Assembly: GCA_029215795.1 (NCBI GenBank)
Contig: JARDYH010000001.1
Span: 398,263,154 to 398,327,153 of the forward strand
Direction of reading: 5' to 3'
Length of the DNA stretch: 64,000 nt
Source: Anniella stebbinsi
Taxonomy: Eukaryota; Chordata; Lepidosauria; Squamata; Anniellidae
Below, piece after piece: positions 33,991 through 45,240 of the stretch (position 1 is the stretch's first letter; each line of letters begins with the position of its first letter). Position numbers and translations under genes: made by a program. The notes below the pieces were generated by a model. The model saw only the letters and a list, made by a program, of their open reading frames with translations. It made no database searches and was not told where the DNA came from.

Positions 33991-34269
33991 AGAATCCCTC
34001 TGCACGAGAGGTGGCGAGAGGCGGCGAAGCGCATTAACAGATGTCCAAAATGCGCTTTATAAGTAGTTAATGCGCATAAGCGCTTATTCACACAGTCAAA
34101 ATGCGCTTTAATGGACGGAGCAAATAAAACTCGCGATTTAACGCGCATTCGATAATGCGCATAATCGGGAGATAATGCGCCTCTACGCCCGATTTGCGCT
34201 CCGTTCTTGTAGAGGTAATTTTTTTAATGCTCCTTGAAAGAGCTTTAAATGCCTCTTGTAGAGGCACCC
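33991..34269 (-). mobile_element. Family B miniature DNA transposon, short copy B3
   Basis: This 279-bp copy lacks about 70 bp of the left end of the other copies. It starts at ATCCCTCTGCACGAGAGG, itself terminus-like, and ends GTAGAGGCACCC. It contains CGATAATGCGCATAATCG and other GCGC-rich motifs. No matching flank duplication was seen. Confidence 0.65.
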
Positions 34270-36028
34270 TGAGTGGATTTCTCCCTTGCCCCCACCACTT
34301 AAGGCCTGCTTTGCCAATTTGGAACGTCTCAAGTTCTGATTGGGTCAGACTGGTTGTTGGCTATAGTATAGATTATGTTTTCCCAATGTCACATGACTTG
34401 GTTTGCTTGAATAACATGGAGTTATTGGTTCTGCAATTTTCTTAATGTGGTATGCCTCCTTTCTTTCTGCTCTTTGCTTTGCATGGATTAGAGGGAGCAG
34501 ATATATGATAAATCTACTTGGTGTGAAGATGTTGGAAGTGATGATTTTCTGGTCTCCTCCAGCTTTGTGATGCTATGAAAATGGCTTGTGGTTATATCTT
34601 AAGAGCTTCCATTTCATTGTCAAAGGGCAGGATTAGGTGCTAGTGTCCTTCTGACACTTGCATAATGCCACTTTTTGTGGATCTGACGCAGGACAAGGAT
34701 TTAGCACCAGGCCTTTGGCAACACAGCTGAATTGATACTTGCATCATATTTTAGATATGACAAAACAATGCTGCATAAACACACTTCTACGACCGCCAAA
34801 ACACAAAGAAGGTGGGGGCCAACAACTGCTGTTATGTGGCAATCTTAGAAGGCCTTTGTTCATCAAGAGAAAGGACCCATTCAACTGATGTGCTTAGCAG
34901 GTGTAGTTTCTCTTGAAGGGAAGAACCAGAGGGCATTTTGCAATATGGATGGAGATTTAGTGTTGATTAGAGCCACACTGTATGCTAGCTCCTGCTTTAG
35001 ATCAGCCCAAAGTGTATTCAAATTTTGGACATCTAATTTAACCACATCATACTAACTGAAATTTGTACGATAATAAAATATTTTCTGCTACTGATATTAG
35101 TTTTACAAAAACGAGTGGTTAAAATAGTCATGAATATGCTGTTGGTCATGGATTTTCTTTTGTCATTCTCTACGTCTTTTGTAATACAATGATCTGTTGG
35201 TTAAAGAAATAAATTAGAAATGGCCAAGATGAGCTATTCAAGAATTAAACTCATGGGATGGATGTAAGAAATTGTTTTACTGGGGGAAAAAAGTTTGGGT
35301 TCTCCTCCAAGGAAGCTGTATCAAGCAAGACAATGAATGTTGTCTGTTAGGTTTGAAAATATGTGCAACTAATAAAAAAGAGGCATAACTATAATAGTAG
35401 ATTATTTTTCATAGGTTAGAACTGATATTGCCCTTGTTACTATAGTCAGAAATTCTAGAAGAGTTTTTTGAATGCCTCCAGTGAATTTTTTTTTAACGTA
35501 AGTTAATATCAACTATAGATGAAAGATTGGAGAAATTATTTTTTGGAGTGATTTTAATGTTGCTGCTCATGCTTCTTTGAATGCCTTGACTTCTATTTGG
35601 GCCTTTTTTTTTCACAGAACGCTTTGCATATTGGCGTAATAATAATAATACCAAAAAAACCCTAATTCTTCAGTGGATATTTCAGTCGAATAATAATACC
35701 AAACTCTTTGGCTTGATTATCAGCTGACTTTTTAGTCGATTCATTCCCCCCCCCCCCCACACGTGTTGCCTCACAAAGGTCCATTTGTTTTAGCATCAAT
35801 GGCATTTCTGTGTGTTTTAATCCTCCCCAATGTCTACAGGTCCCATTTCAGTCAATTTCACGTTTAAAATGTTGATTACTCAGTTAATTGACTGGACCAG
35901 GCAGCCCTATCTAAAAGCAACCTTTCCCCCCATGACAGGAGTCAAGTGTTGCCTCACGGAGGGGAAATGGCTTTCTTCGGGCACCGGTCTGAGGCATCGT
36001 CACCTCACCTTCCGGGGAGGCAAGTGTA
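34270..36028. other. Intergenic upstream of MYZAP, unrecognised
   Basis: AT-rich sequence with an AAT run at about 35637-35650 and a C run near 35747. No gene is recognised. Distal regulatory elements of MYZAP could lie here, but sequence alone does not show them. Confidence 0.4.
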
Positions 36029-36339
36029 AGGTGACCCTATGAAAAGGAGGACTAGGCTCCTGTCTCTTTAACAGTTGTATAGAAAAGGGAATTTCAGCAG
36101 GTGACATTTGTAGGCATGCAGCACCTGGTGAAATCCCTTCTTCATCACCACAGTTAAAGCTGCCCTCTTTTGTAGAGTGACTAGATACAAAAGAGGGCAA
36201 GGCTCCTGCAGCTTTAACTGCTGTGACAAGGAGGGGATTTCACCAGGTGTATGCATACAAATGAACCCTACTGAAATTCACTTTTCGATACAACTGTTAA
36301 AGATACAGGAACCCTGTCCTCCTTTTCATAGGGTCACCC
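36029..36339. mobile_element. Long palindromic DNA transposon beside MYZAP promoter
   Basis: This 311-bp element is a palindrome over most of its length. The outer arms carry AGGTGACCCTATGAAAAGGA and TCCTTTTCATAGGGTCACCC. The inner arms mirror GAATTTCAGCAGGTG, TGCAGCTTTAACTG and AAAAGAGGGC around a central GAGTGACTAGAT. TA dinucleotides flank it (36027-36028 and 36340-36341), consistent with a TA target duplication as in Tc1/mariner-type elements. It has no coding capacity. Confidence 0.7.
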
Positions 36340-36720
36340 TAGGCAAGTGGCTTCCCTCCCATCCGTCTGTCCGGCTCCGCGGCTGCTTCCCTTTCCTTCC
36401 TTCCTTCCCCGCCCCGCCAGCGGGGTCACCGGGAGGCTGCCAGCGGCCCGTGGCCCTGAGGTGGGCGGAGGCGGCGCTGGGCGTGTGCGGAGGAGCGGCC
36501 GCGGGCGGGCTGAGCTGACGAGCAGAGGAGCGCTGCCGCGCCAGATGAACGCAGCGGGCGGAAAGCCGAGCCGACGGGGCGGCCAAGATGTTGCGCTACA
36601 GCTCGGGCCTCACCCTCACCACCACCACGCCGAAAAAGCCCGACGGCGAGGACGGCCCCGCCAAGAGAAAGGTGAGGGGCTTCCTCCGAGCAGCGGCGGC
36701 GGTGGTCTTACATTATTATT
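36340..36720. promoter_or_regulatory. CpG island and presumed promoter / 5' UTR of MYZAP
   Basis: A sharp rise in G+C and CpG density surrounds the first MYZAP exon, in contrast to the AT-rich flanks (runs such as GGAGCGGCCGCGGGCGGGC). No TATA box is evident, as is usual for CpG-island promoters. The transcription start is not defined by the sequence. A palindromic transposable element ends directly at the left border. Confidence 0.65.
36588..36671 (+). CDS. MYZAP: MYZAP exon 1 coding part
   Basis: The first 28 codons begin MLRYSSGLTLTTTTPKK; human MYZAP begins with a similar MLR followed by a Ser/Thr-rich run. The start ATG has A at -3 and is the only one in frame with exon 2. The exon ends in phase 0 at AAG|GTGAGG. 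An out-of-frame ATG at 36545 lies upstream in a weaker context. Confidence 0.85.
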
Positions 36721-36765
36721 ATTAATAATAATAATAATAATAATAATTAATTGTAATAATAATAA
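36713..36765. repeat. ATT/AAT microsatellite in MYZAP intron 1
   Basis: A short, partly inverted ATT-then-AAT run lies 42 bases after the exon 1 donor region. Confidence 0.8.
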
Positions 36766-36984
36766 ACGCCCAGGGGGTGCTTGCAGGAGCAGCTCCGAGC
36801 GAATCCACCTGAAAGTGGTGGTGCTGGGGAGTTAACGGTCGCGAGTGCGCGTGGGGAGAGAGAGAGAGGGGGGGGGGGAGATTTACCTCAGGAATGAGAG
36901 GTGTTTGGCCAGTGCGCATTCGCGGAGATTGCCCCCCTCAAGGTCACAAAAGGCGGGAAGGGCCTCGAGGCGGCAGGCAAAATT

Positions 36985-37075
36985 CGACGCCCGATCCCTA
37001 TAGTTCCCAGCATTCCCCAGGGAATGCTGGGAGTTGTAGGACTTTTTTTTGTATGTCTAAACATGCTTAGGATGG
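36985..37075. repeat. Palindromic repeat (TCCCAGCATTCCC type)
   Basis: The centre reads AGCATTCCCCAGGGAATGCT, a 20-bp palindrome. The right arm continues GGGAGTTGTAGGACTTTTTT and GTCTAAACATGCTTAGGAT. The same parts occur at 6282 and 29024, so this is a mobile palindromic repeat rather than a promoter site. Confidence 0.55.
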
Positions 37076-37249
37076 CATCTTTAATGTTGGTTTTTTTTTA
37101 AAAAAAATAGGTGTTAGCTGCATTGATAGGCATTTCCTTTTGAGAAAGTGATATTTTTAGAATAAATGTGTAAGATCAGAGTGTGCCCCCCCCATGATAG
37201 AGGCTTATTGAAAGGATACTTGGTGTGATACTAGTCCTCAAGTCAGTAG

Positions 37250-37622
37250 TCCTCAGGAAATTGATAGGCAGGAGATTCAGGCAGTTAGAAGTAAATCCAT
37301 GCAGACATAACCTATGGAACTAACTGCCACATGATATGCTGGTGGTGTCTGGCTCAGGTGGCTTTAAAGGCAAATTAGACATTCCTGGAGGAGTAGGAGG
37401 AGAGGTTGAACAACGGCTGGTCATTGTGATGGCTCTATGGAGCCTCCATGTTCAGAGGCAGCCTACCACTATGTACTGGATGCTGGGGAGGGCTGGTGCC
37501 TTCATGTCTGACTGGTGGGCTCCCCAGAGGTGTCTGGGTGGCCGCTGTGGGAAAGAGGATGCTGGACAAGATGGATGGATTCACTGTGGCCTCATCCAGT
37601 AGAGCTGCTCTCGTGTTGTAGT
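37250..37622 (+). mobile_element. CR1-type LINE 3' end
   Basis: ATGGAACTAACTGCCACATG, then GGATGCTGGACAAGATGGAT, match the 6835 and 18345 copies. It lies in MYZAP intron 1. Confidence 0.65.
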
Positions 37623-37812
37623 GCCCCCGAGCCTGCGCAGATTGCTCCCTCCATGGTGGTGCTCATGAAGTGACTGCTTCCCAGGATTCCCTGCAACATT
37701 GTTGCGGTTTAACACGTGTGAATCCTGTGCTGCTCTGTTGGTTCCCCTCCAAACACTGCCTCCCGCAATTGCAGGTGTGGTTGGGTCATCCTGTGCTCAT
37801 GCAAAGACCTTG

Positions 37813-38040
37813 CGAGTGTGGTGTAGCAGATCAGCTGCTGGACTTGGGCAAGGGAGACCTGTGTTCAAATCCTCTACGAACCATGAAGCTCACTGCTTGC
37901 CTGTGGGCCTGTTGCCATCTTTTCTAGCCTTTCCTGCCTCAGAGAATTCATATGATGATGGCATGGGATAGCCTTTGTGTGTACCCTCTTGGGATGTTTG
38001 GCGGAAGAGTTGTTTAAAAACGTAATAATAATAAAAAGGA
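37813..38040 (+). repeat. tRNA-derived SINE
   Basis: The head is GAGTGTGGTGTAGCAGATCA, the B-box-like segment GTGTTCAAATCC (37862-37873), and the tail ends in an AAT run. It lies in MYZAP intron 1. Confidence 0.75.
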
Positions 38041-38754
38041 GTGCTCCTTAAACTTTCTTCCGTGCTAGTTTTAGCCAGCCTTCAAAGCACAGAACTATCG
38101 TGAGTAATAGCCGCTGATAGATCTCTCCTTCATGCATTTGTCTCATCTCCTTCTCAAACTATCTACAAGTCAGTGACCATCTTGCAGCAGTAAATTCCGT
38201 AAATCAATTATGCATAGTGTGGGGTCTTTCCCCCTCTGTTTATCCTGAATCTGCAGCCAAGCAGTTTCATTGGGTGTCCCAAGTTCTAGCATATGGGAGG
38301 AAGACAAAAACGTCTCTTCAGTCGAAAACTATAAAAACAATAATGCATGTTCAAAATTAATAAACAGGCAGTAAAGACCTCATCCAACTAAAAAGGAGAG
38401 CAGCAGAGCAATAAAACCATACCTTTCTCTTTCTCTTTCCCCCTTTTGCCCTCTCCCCCCCCCCGCCCCCTGTCAGCTGATTGCTCTTTCAAGAGTTTTG
38501 AACTGATTGTTTGCAGTGAGCTTTAATTTCTTCCGATGAGTTGCAGATCACAACAATGCTTGCTTATCAGGGAGATTTGGACCAAGGTTTTTTGCTGCTC
38601 CGTGCAGATACTTTCTGCAGTCTGAGAGGTGCGTCACAGGATCCCAGTCTCCTGGCTGCTTCATTGGTTCTCTCCCAAAATACCGCTGTCAAAAGTAGCT
38701 TGCTTGTTCAGACAGGCTGGCTCTGTGTTTATTCACTGATGCCTGCAGAGTTGG

Positions 38755-38882
38755 GGCCACGATGGTGTAGTAGAAAGAGTTTTGGACTTGGATGGGCAAG
38801 ACCTGAACGTTTACTTTGCAGGGTTGTGGTGAGAATAAAATGCCCTGAGTTGCTTGGAGGAAGGGCAAGATAGAAATGTGAG
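38755..38882 (+). repeat. tRNA-derived SINE with internal deletion
   Basis: The head GCCACGATGGTGTAGTAGAA and tail GCAGGGTTGTGGTGAGAATA are joined with most of the body, including the B box, deleted. Confidence 0.7.
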
Positions 38883-39867
38883 AAAGGCATTTGGACAAAA
38901 TGAGTACAATATAACTTATGCCGGGGCAGAGGATAATATACCACTCTAGTGCTGGCTGGTCCCGCCCAGCCTCCTTTCCTTGTGTTTAATACAACATCTT
39001 CATGTGACATTTGCATGATTAGGAATCGCAGTCTCAAGATGAACAAAAATGGCTTCTGATCCTACTTGTTTTATGTTTTATATGTTTTAATACTCCATTG
39101 CTAGTCTTTCTATCTTTCTTACACATTTTACCTTAAGAATGATTGCACCCACAGTGGATCCAGAATCTCCTTGTTGCTTTGCTGTTGTGCGCCTCCCTCT
39201 CTCAGTATATATATAAATGTGTCCAAAGCTGTTTACTGCTTCACAGACCTATTTGTGGGTCTCCTGTCTGAAACTTTATTTCAGAATCCCAACAATAATC
39301 TCCAGCCCTGCTGGTATGTTATCAGCACCACACATTTATTAATTCCTGTGTCCTTTTACTCTCAAGGTCAGAGAAGCAGGAAAACAAAATGTAGTCTTTT
39401 TAAAGAACATATCCAGAATGCTTCTGTTCATTAAAGCAAGTTTAAAGTAAATTGTTAGTTCTGTATTTCTGTTCTACATGACCAGCCATGCGTCAGAAAG
39501 AAAGAATGGTGTCTTCCCTTTAAGAACATACTGTTTTGAAACATTCTTCTGGTTTTAAGAACATGTTTTTAAACATTTTCCTCTGTTTAGTTGGGGGGAA
39601 AACAGTTCTGAGTAGCATTTTCTGCCTATATTTTTCATGAGTGTGACTTCTCAACGAGTGAAATCCCTTAAGCTGGCGCTGCTCACAGGCCATCCAGCTT
39701 ATTGACGGAGGCTAACCAGGAGGGCTAAGTACCCTAGGTGCATGTATAGGCGTGTGAAGCTCATTTCATTAGGGTGTGCACCTTAAAGGCCCTGATTGGA
39801 GTAGTGCGGTGATGGTGGTGGTGGTGAGAAAGCACACTTTCCAGTGTCTCCAGAAAGTGTGTAGTTC
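38883..39867. other. MYZAP intron 1, unrecognised part
   Basis: No supported feature. Confidence 0.45.
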
Positions 39868-40065
39868 ATAGAATCATAGAATCATAGAATAGTAGAGTTG
39901 GAAGGGGCCCACAAGGCCATTGAGTCCAATCCTCTGCACAGTGCAGGAATCCACCTTAAAGTATCCCTGACAGATGGTTGTCCAACTGCCTCTTGAATGC
40001 CTCTAATGTGGGAGATCCCACCACCTCCCTAGGTAATTAGTTCCATTGTGGTATTGCTTTAACAG
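39868..40065 (-). mobile_element. CR1 LINE 3' end, reversed
   Basis: It starts with the CR1 octamer repeat (ATAGAATC units) and continues AGTAGAGTTGGAAGGGGCCC and GAGTCCAATCCTCTGCACAG. Confidence 0.82.
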
Positions 40066-41958
40066 TTAGGCTGGCTCTGTTGACCCAGGGATGCTAAATG
40101 GCAGGTTTCCGGAGGCTTTCCTCTCCTCTTTGAAAGCTCCAATTCGAGTGGGGGGGGGCAGGAAAGCAGAGGTGGGCCTGGGAAATTAGAGTATGCCTGG
40201 GCACACCCAGCACACCCTGTGCGCACACCTATGTGTCAAAATGGTTTTAGTAGTTTGTTGGTCACATTGTAAGCCTTGCTGCATGAGAGGTGTTTTTATG
40301 ATGGTACCTTGTAATGTAGCATCAATCCCTTTTCTAGTAGAACTGCCCTTTATTATTTTTAGTTTGGTTAAAAGCATTTCTAATGTTTTCCTGATCTTAG
40401 ATAGAAGTTGGTTGTGAGGTCAGCAAGGAGGCATTTGGTTGGGCTACAAAGAGCTGAATCCTTCCACTAAGAATGCTGTTATTCATAGACTAGTCATAGT
40501 CAATTAATTAGTATATAGCATTGCACACAATTCACTGTGTTCCAAACAGTTCACAAAAACAAACACATTGTTATAATTTTAATACATTGCAATATAATAT
40601 TCTCAATTACAGTTCATTTAAAACATATCAAAAATTTAAGCAGAAAACATACCAGTAGGTCATTCAACAATGCTTGGTTCCTTATATTACAGTTTTAAAA
40701 ATGTACACCTAAGGTGTTTGAGGTAGAAACTGAAATAGGAATAAATGGGAGACAATTTGTGATTGAAAACTTGCATATTCTGCAGCGACATTCAAGAATC
40801 TCCAGAGGGAAAGTCCTTGTGTTAGGCTATTGCTGCAAAAACAGCAAGAGAGTCTTGTGGCTTCTACAGCCTAACAAATTTATTATGGCACAACTCTTGG
40901 GTTTCCCACTATTTAATGTGTGAAAAGACCTTAAAGTTACAAGGGTGACTTTGCTTCCTTCTTGGATATTGGCAATTATTACATCTAAACATTAACTAAA
41001 AGTATGTTTGTTTGTTTTTAAGTCTCATAATTAATAATAATAATAATAATATTTATTTGTAAATAAATCTTGACATCTCTTTTAACGTTATGTTAAAATT
41101 CTGGTAGATCCAATGAAAGGATTGCTCCTATGGCCATCCTTCTCTAAATAGGTTTTTCACTAGTTTGACAACAACAGGCTGTTATCTTGCCAGAATGTAC
41201 ATTCTTGGCATGCTCCAGGGGACAGAAAATTGAGATCATCTGATAAGATCATCTTTACAGAGCCATGATCCTCTTGCTTTGGAACACTTGCCATCTCAAT
41301 TCATGCAATAAAGTGCCACGCATCATAGGTTCAAACTCAGTAAAACTATGGCAAAATGGCGACATCTGTTCCATGCATTAAAATAATAAGCCGGATAAGA
41401 CTTGATGCCAGGAAACTCATCCGCAATTGATAGGCTACTGTTGTAAAGTGATAGGCCAGTGTTGGAGGCTCAGGGCCCCCAGATTTGTTAACAGTTTATT
41501 TTATTTTCTCTCTTAAAACTATGCATATTTTTTTTTCAAAATGGTTGCAAAGTTCTCTAAAATGAGAGCAGTGAAAACAAAAGTCCTTCCGTTCAGATGA
41601 GTGAGGTTCTTACTTCTGGTGCTACTATGTCATTTTTATGTATTAAATGCACATTTCTGATCATCAAGTTCACTCTCTTTTTATTTATAAAACTGCAAAT
41701 TCTTGTCGCTCCATGAAAATATTTTCATGGTAATAATTCCATTTGTCATGGAATGCATTTGACTTATGAAGAAAATTGTCACTTGTCAATAGTTCTCCCT
41801 CCCTTTACACTCCCCGCTTGTCTTTCAGCTGCATTTAATTATTTCTGATATAAACTTGCCCTTGTCTTCTGTTATTCGTGCGTTCTGAACTGAAGGAACT
41901 ATCTACTAGAAAAGTAACTTTTCACTCTTTTCGAGAAGAAGGGAATGTTCTTTATATA
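40066..41958. other. MYZAP intron 1, mostly unrecognised
   Basis: It contains a repeat scrap at about 40835-40905 (GCAAGAGAGTCTTGTGGCTT and CTAACAAATTTATTATGGCA, a phrase common in reptile genomes) and an AAT run near 41032-41053. No gene is seen. Confidence 0.45.
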
Positions 41959-42619
41959 GAGCTCCATCACACCAGTGATTTAGTGCATTCTTGCCATGCC
42001 TGGGGTGCGGATTTGCAGCATGGTACTCACATGATGCCGTGCCTGTCCTGCTGACACCCCGCCTCTTCCCCAGCCTTTTCTGTTTTTTCCTAGAACTCCT
42101 AAAGTCTGGATTATTTTCCCTAAGTGCGTTTAATGTGTGTTTAATGCTCCGTGTAGTTTTAAAGGAATTGGGGGCTTGTGCTGTGACGGGAGTCTTGCTG
42201 TTGGCTTGAATGGACTGCATCAGGTCCTGGCAGGGAAAAGCGATCTCTCCCAGCAGCCGACTCCAAGCCTCAATATCAAACCCAAACCTTGCATCCCAGG
42301 CTCAAAAGTGTTTTTTTAAATCATACAATGCCCGAATCTCTGCAGAGACAGGATTGTACTCCCTCGATGCCCCCAGAGAGCCGGCTAAAGGGTCGTTCCA
42401 TTTTTTCCCTGCAGAAAGGCAGTCTGGTTATAGTGCTCATCTGACAGGACCTGACTGGGGGGAGAAAGAGAAGGGGAGGGGTGGAGTGGAGTGGAAGAGT
42501 GAAGGAGTGAAAGAGTGAAAGAACAGCTAGCTATTCAGGTGAAAGGGATCATAAGCTTGATGCGCTGGTAAAAAAATGCGGAGGCAAACTGGGGGAAGGG
42601 ATTAGGTGTGATGGAGGTC
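41959..42619 (+). mobile_element. Family A miniature DNA transposon, copy A3
   Basis: This 661-bp copy runs from GAGCTCCATCACACC to GGTGTGATGGAGGTC and is closely similar to A1. It ends 37 bases upstream of MYZAP exon 2. The flanks (ATA on the left, TTC on the right) do not show a clean duplication. Confidence 0.72.
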
Positions 42620-42656
42620 TTCATATACTGAAAGGAGTGCTTTTTCTTTCCTCTAG

Positions 42657-42746
42657 GCAAATGTTTGTCGTCTGCGCTTAACCCTGCCCCCCGAAGATGG
42701 CTTGCTTTCTCAGGAAGGAAAAAATAAGATTGAACGAACAAAAAAG
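42657..42746 (+). CDS. MYZAP: MYZAP exon 2
   Basis: A 90-nt, phase 0-0 exon (residues 29-58) encodes ANVCRLRLTLPPEDGLLSQE and ends KIERTKK. The acceptor is TTTCTTTCCTCTAG and the donor GTAAAC. The family hallmark NVCRLRLT identifies the gene. A family A miniature transposon ends 37 bases upstream of the exon. Confidence 0.93.
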
Positions 42747-43061
42747 GTAAACTGATGATATTTTGCTGACCCTCATAGCCAATGACAATAGCTCATGTAT
42801 CAGTGTCACGGTTGCTTCACCTCTGTTGTCATAAACAGCTACCAGAAGAGATAAACGTTAGTGAGATTTTCCATCCTTTTGAAAATAAAAATCCGATCAG
42901 CCTGTCAAGTATACATTAAGCAAAGGCTGTAGAAATTGATATTTCCCAGATCCTGCAAATGGAATACATTTTGACGGCTTGCTCAGTTTGTTTTATGGAA
43001 AGTTGCCCCCACCTACTGACTTTTGGGGAAGAACTGAAGGCCAAACTACATGATACAATTT

Positions 43062-43484
43062 GAGCTCCATCACACTAGCAATTCACTGCACACTCGCCCT
43101 GCCTTGCATGTGTTTTTGCCGCGAGGTACTCGCATGACGTCGTCCCTGTCCTGCTCTCATTGCGTCCCTTCTGCCCCTTGTTGCGAAGTATTTTGGCATG
43201 GAGAAAGTCAGGAATATCCCCCCTCTTGCATGCTCCTTTGTTGGGGGCGTGTTTGTTGATGAGGAAAGGGGAGGGCAGGGCGATTCTCCTCCAGCACGCG
43301 GGATTCCCCCCTCTTCATCTTTCCCTGCCTGCCCCTTCCCTTCCTGCCGCCAGGAACAACCCCCCACCCATAAGAGCTCATAAGTGAAAAGAGAGGCCCC
43401 GGTATGGCTATGATCGTGAAAGGGAAACGGATATCAAAACTGTGGGTACATACCAATAAAAAAACAGTAGGTGTGATGGAACTC
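43062..43484 (+). mobile_element. Family A-like miniature element, copy A5 (short subfamily)
   Basis: Ends GAGCTCCATCACACT and GGTGTGATGGAACTC match family A; the flanks are TTT and TTA. At 423 bp its interior differs from A1-A4, so it may be a separate deletion derivative that kept only the terminal regions. Confidence 0.6.
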
Positions 43485-44544
43485 TTAGTCACACTTTTTG
43501 AAAAATCAACCTAAGCGGGCTATTTTTACTTCGAAGGAAAAGCTACTGTTAAGCCCCAATTTGGAACATTTTCCTAATCTGCTTCTGGGCCCATTGTCAC
43601 TTATTGTATATAATTCCCACCCCCCGCCCCAAATACACACACAATCTGTGCCTTAAAGTGTTGTTCACTGCAAACAGCATCTTTGGTGGCAAATAGCAGC
43701 CAGGGGGAACTCTGTGTTTACGGTGCTTTACAGAGTACGAGAGGAAAGGAGCTTGCAATCCAAAATTTTACACTCACACAGTGGAGACAAGAGAGGCTCA
43801 GGGGTGGGGAACACATGACCTATGGGCCTCATGACCCCTCCCTCCGGAATTTGTTATGGTTGCCATTGCTGCCGTTGAATTTGCCACCACAGTGGAGCTG
43901 CCCAAAAAGCAGCCATTTTTCTTTCAAGCATGGCATTCTGGGAGCGGAGGCCTTGTTTTAAAGAAAAGTGAGTGCTCCTCCTTCCCTGACACACTGCTGA
44001 ATTTCAGGAGCAAATCTGGTAGCATGGGATGTAGGGTGCAGGCCCTGGTGTGTCCAGAGGGGGCAAAGCATCCCCACCCCGACCCCCAGAGGTTGCCATC
44101 CCTGTAGAAGGGCATGGGAAGGAGGGAGATGTGCTAAAATCTTCATGAAAAATATGAGATTTGAGGAGGGGTTTGAAGGATGTAAGAGCAGGGGCGACAT
44201 GCAGGTGTTCTAAGGGGCAGGAAAAGGGCAGAAGGAGATGTTCAAAAATGGAGGGTGATGGAGCTGCAGGACGGAAGATCATGGGCAGAGATAGAAGGTC
44301 AAAGTCATGGGGGTGGGCTTTGAAGGTAAGGAAAGAAGAGACGTGATCGGGTTGTTTAGTTAAAGGAGTGTCCTCTCCACAGCAGTTCCTTTATCCACTG
44401 AGAACCAAGGTTTATTGGCCACAGTGTTAACCGGAGTGTGTTGTGTTTTGAAATCAGCTGATTTCAAGGCCTGGTCAAGAGAATCAGGAGCCTTGCGTGT
44501 CAAATCTCATTTGAGCCATAAATCCACTCGAGGCCCTCCAGGTG
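43485..44544. other. MYZAP intron 2, unrecognised
   Basis: G-rich and purine-rich sequence (44100-44345) without an exon I can support. Confidence 0.45.
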
Positions 44545-44645
44545 TTTTGGCTTACAACTCCCATCTGCCCTAGCCACCATAGCCAAGGATGAAAGATGAT
44601 GGGAGTTGTAGGCCAAAACATTGAGAGAGCTACAAGTTGGCTGCC
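44545..44645. repeat. Small palindromic repeat (ACAACTCCCATC type)
   Basis: TTACAACTCCCATCTGCCC and GATGATGGGAGTTGTAGGCC are inverted arms around a short centre. A second copy is at 55550-55650. Confidence 0.55.
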
Positions 44646-44917
44646 CTTGCACTACGTGGTTTTGGAAACTCTGGTTCAGCATCAGCTCCTGATCTGCAAT
44701 TTGGGGATAATAGTCCTGTTCTATATTGCAGGACTGTTGCAAAGATTACCAAATGTATGTGAATTGCTTTGAACTCTTGAACCTGCTGTACAAGCTCGAA
44801 GTATGATCATTTATGCTGTTTATAATCTTCTTTAAAAACCAACACGAGCAGCTGCAGTCAGCTAAGGAAAGTTAAAATTGTAGTGCTGTAGTAAGCACCT
44901 GTACTGTCTGTGGAACT

Positions 44918-45240
44918 TAGAATCATAGAATAGTAGAGTTGGAAGGGGCCTATAAGGCCATCGAGTCCAATCCCCTGCTCAGTGCAGGAATCCACCTTAA
45001 AACATGCTTGACAGATGGTTCTCCAGTTGCCTCTTGAATGCCTCTCATGTGGGAGAGCCAAAGATATTCCAAGGTCATTGGTTCCATTGTCGTACCACTC
45101 TAACAGTCAGGAAGTTTTTCCTGATGTCCATCCAGAATCTGGCTTCCTGTAATTTGAGCCCATTATTCCATGCCCTGCATTCTGGGATGATCGAGAAGAG
45201 ATCCTGGCCCTCCTCTTTGTGACAACCTTTCAAGTATTTG
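44918..45240 (-). mobile_element. CR1 LINE 3' end, reversed
   Basis: AATCATAGAATAGTAGAGTT, ATCGAGTCCAATCCCCTGCT and AGGAAGTTTTTCCTGATGTC form a longer version of the 39868 element. Confidence 0.82.

Noticed and set aside
36347..36835. Alternative open frame through the MYZAP CpG island
   Set aside because: It ends in an AAT microsatellite within intron 1, and the real frame joins exon 2 in phase.
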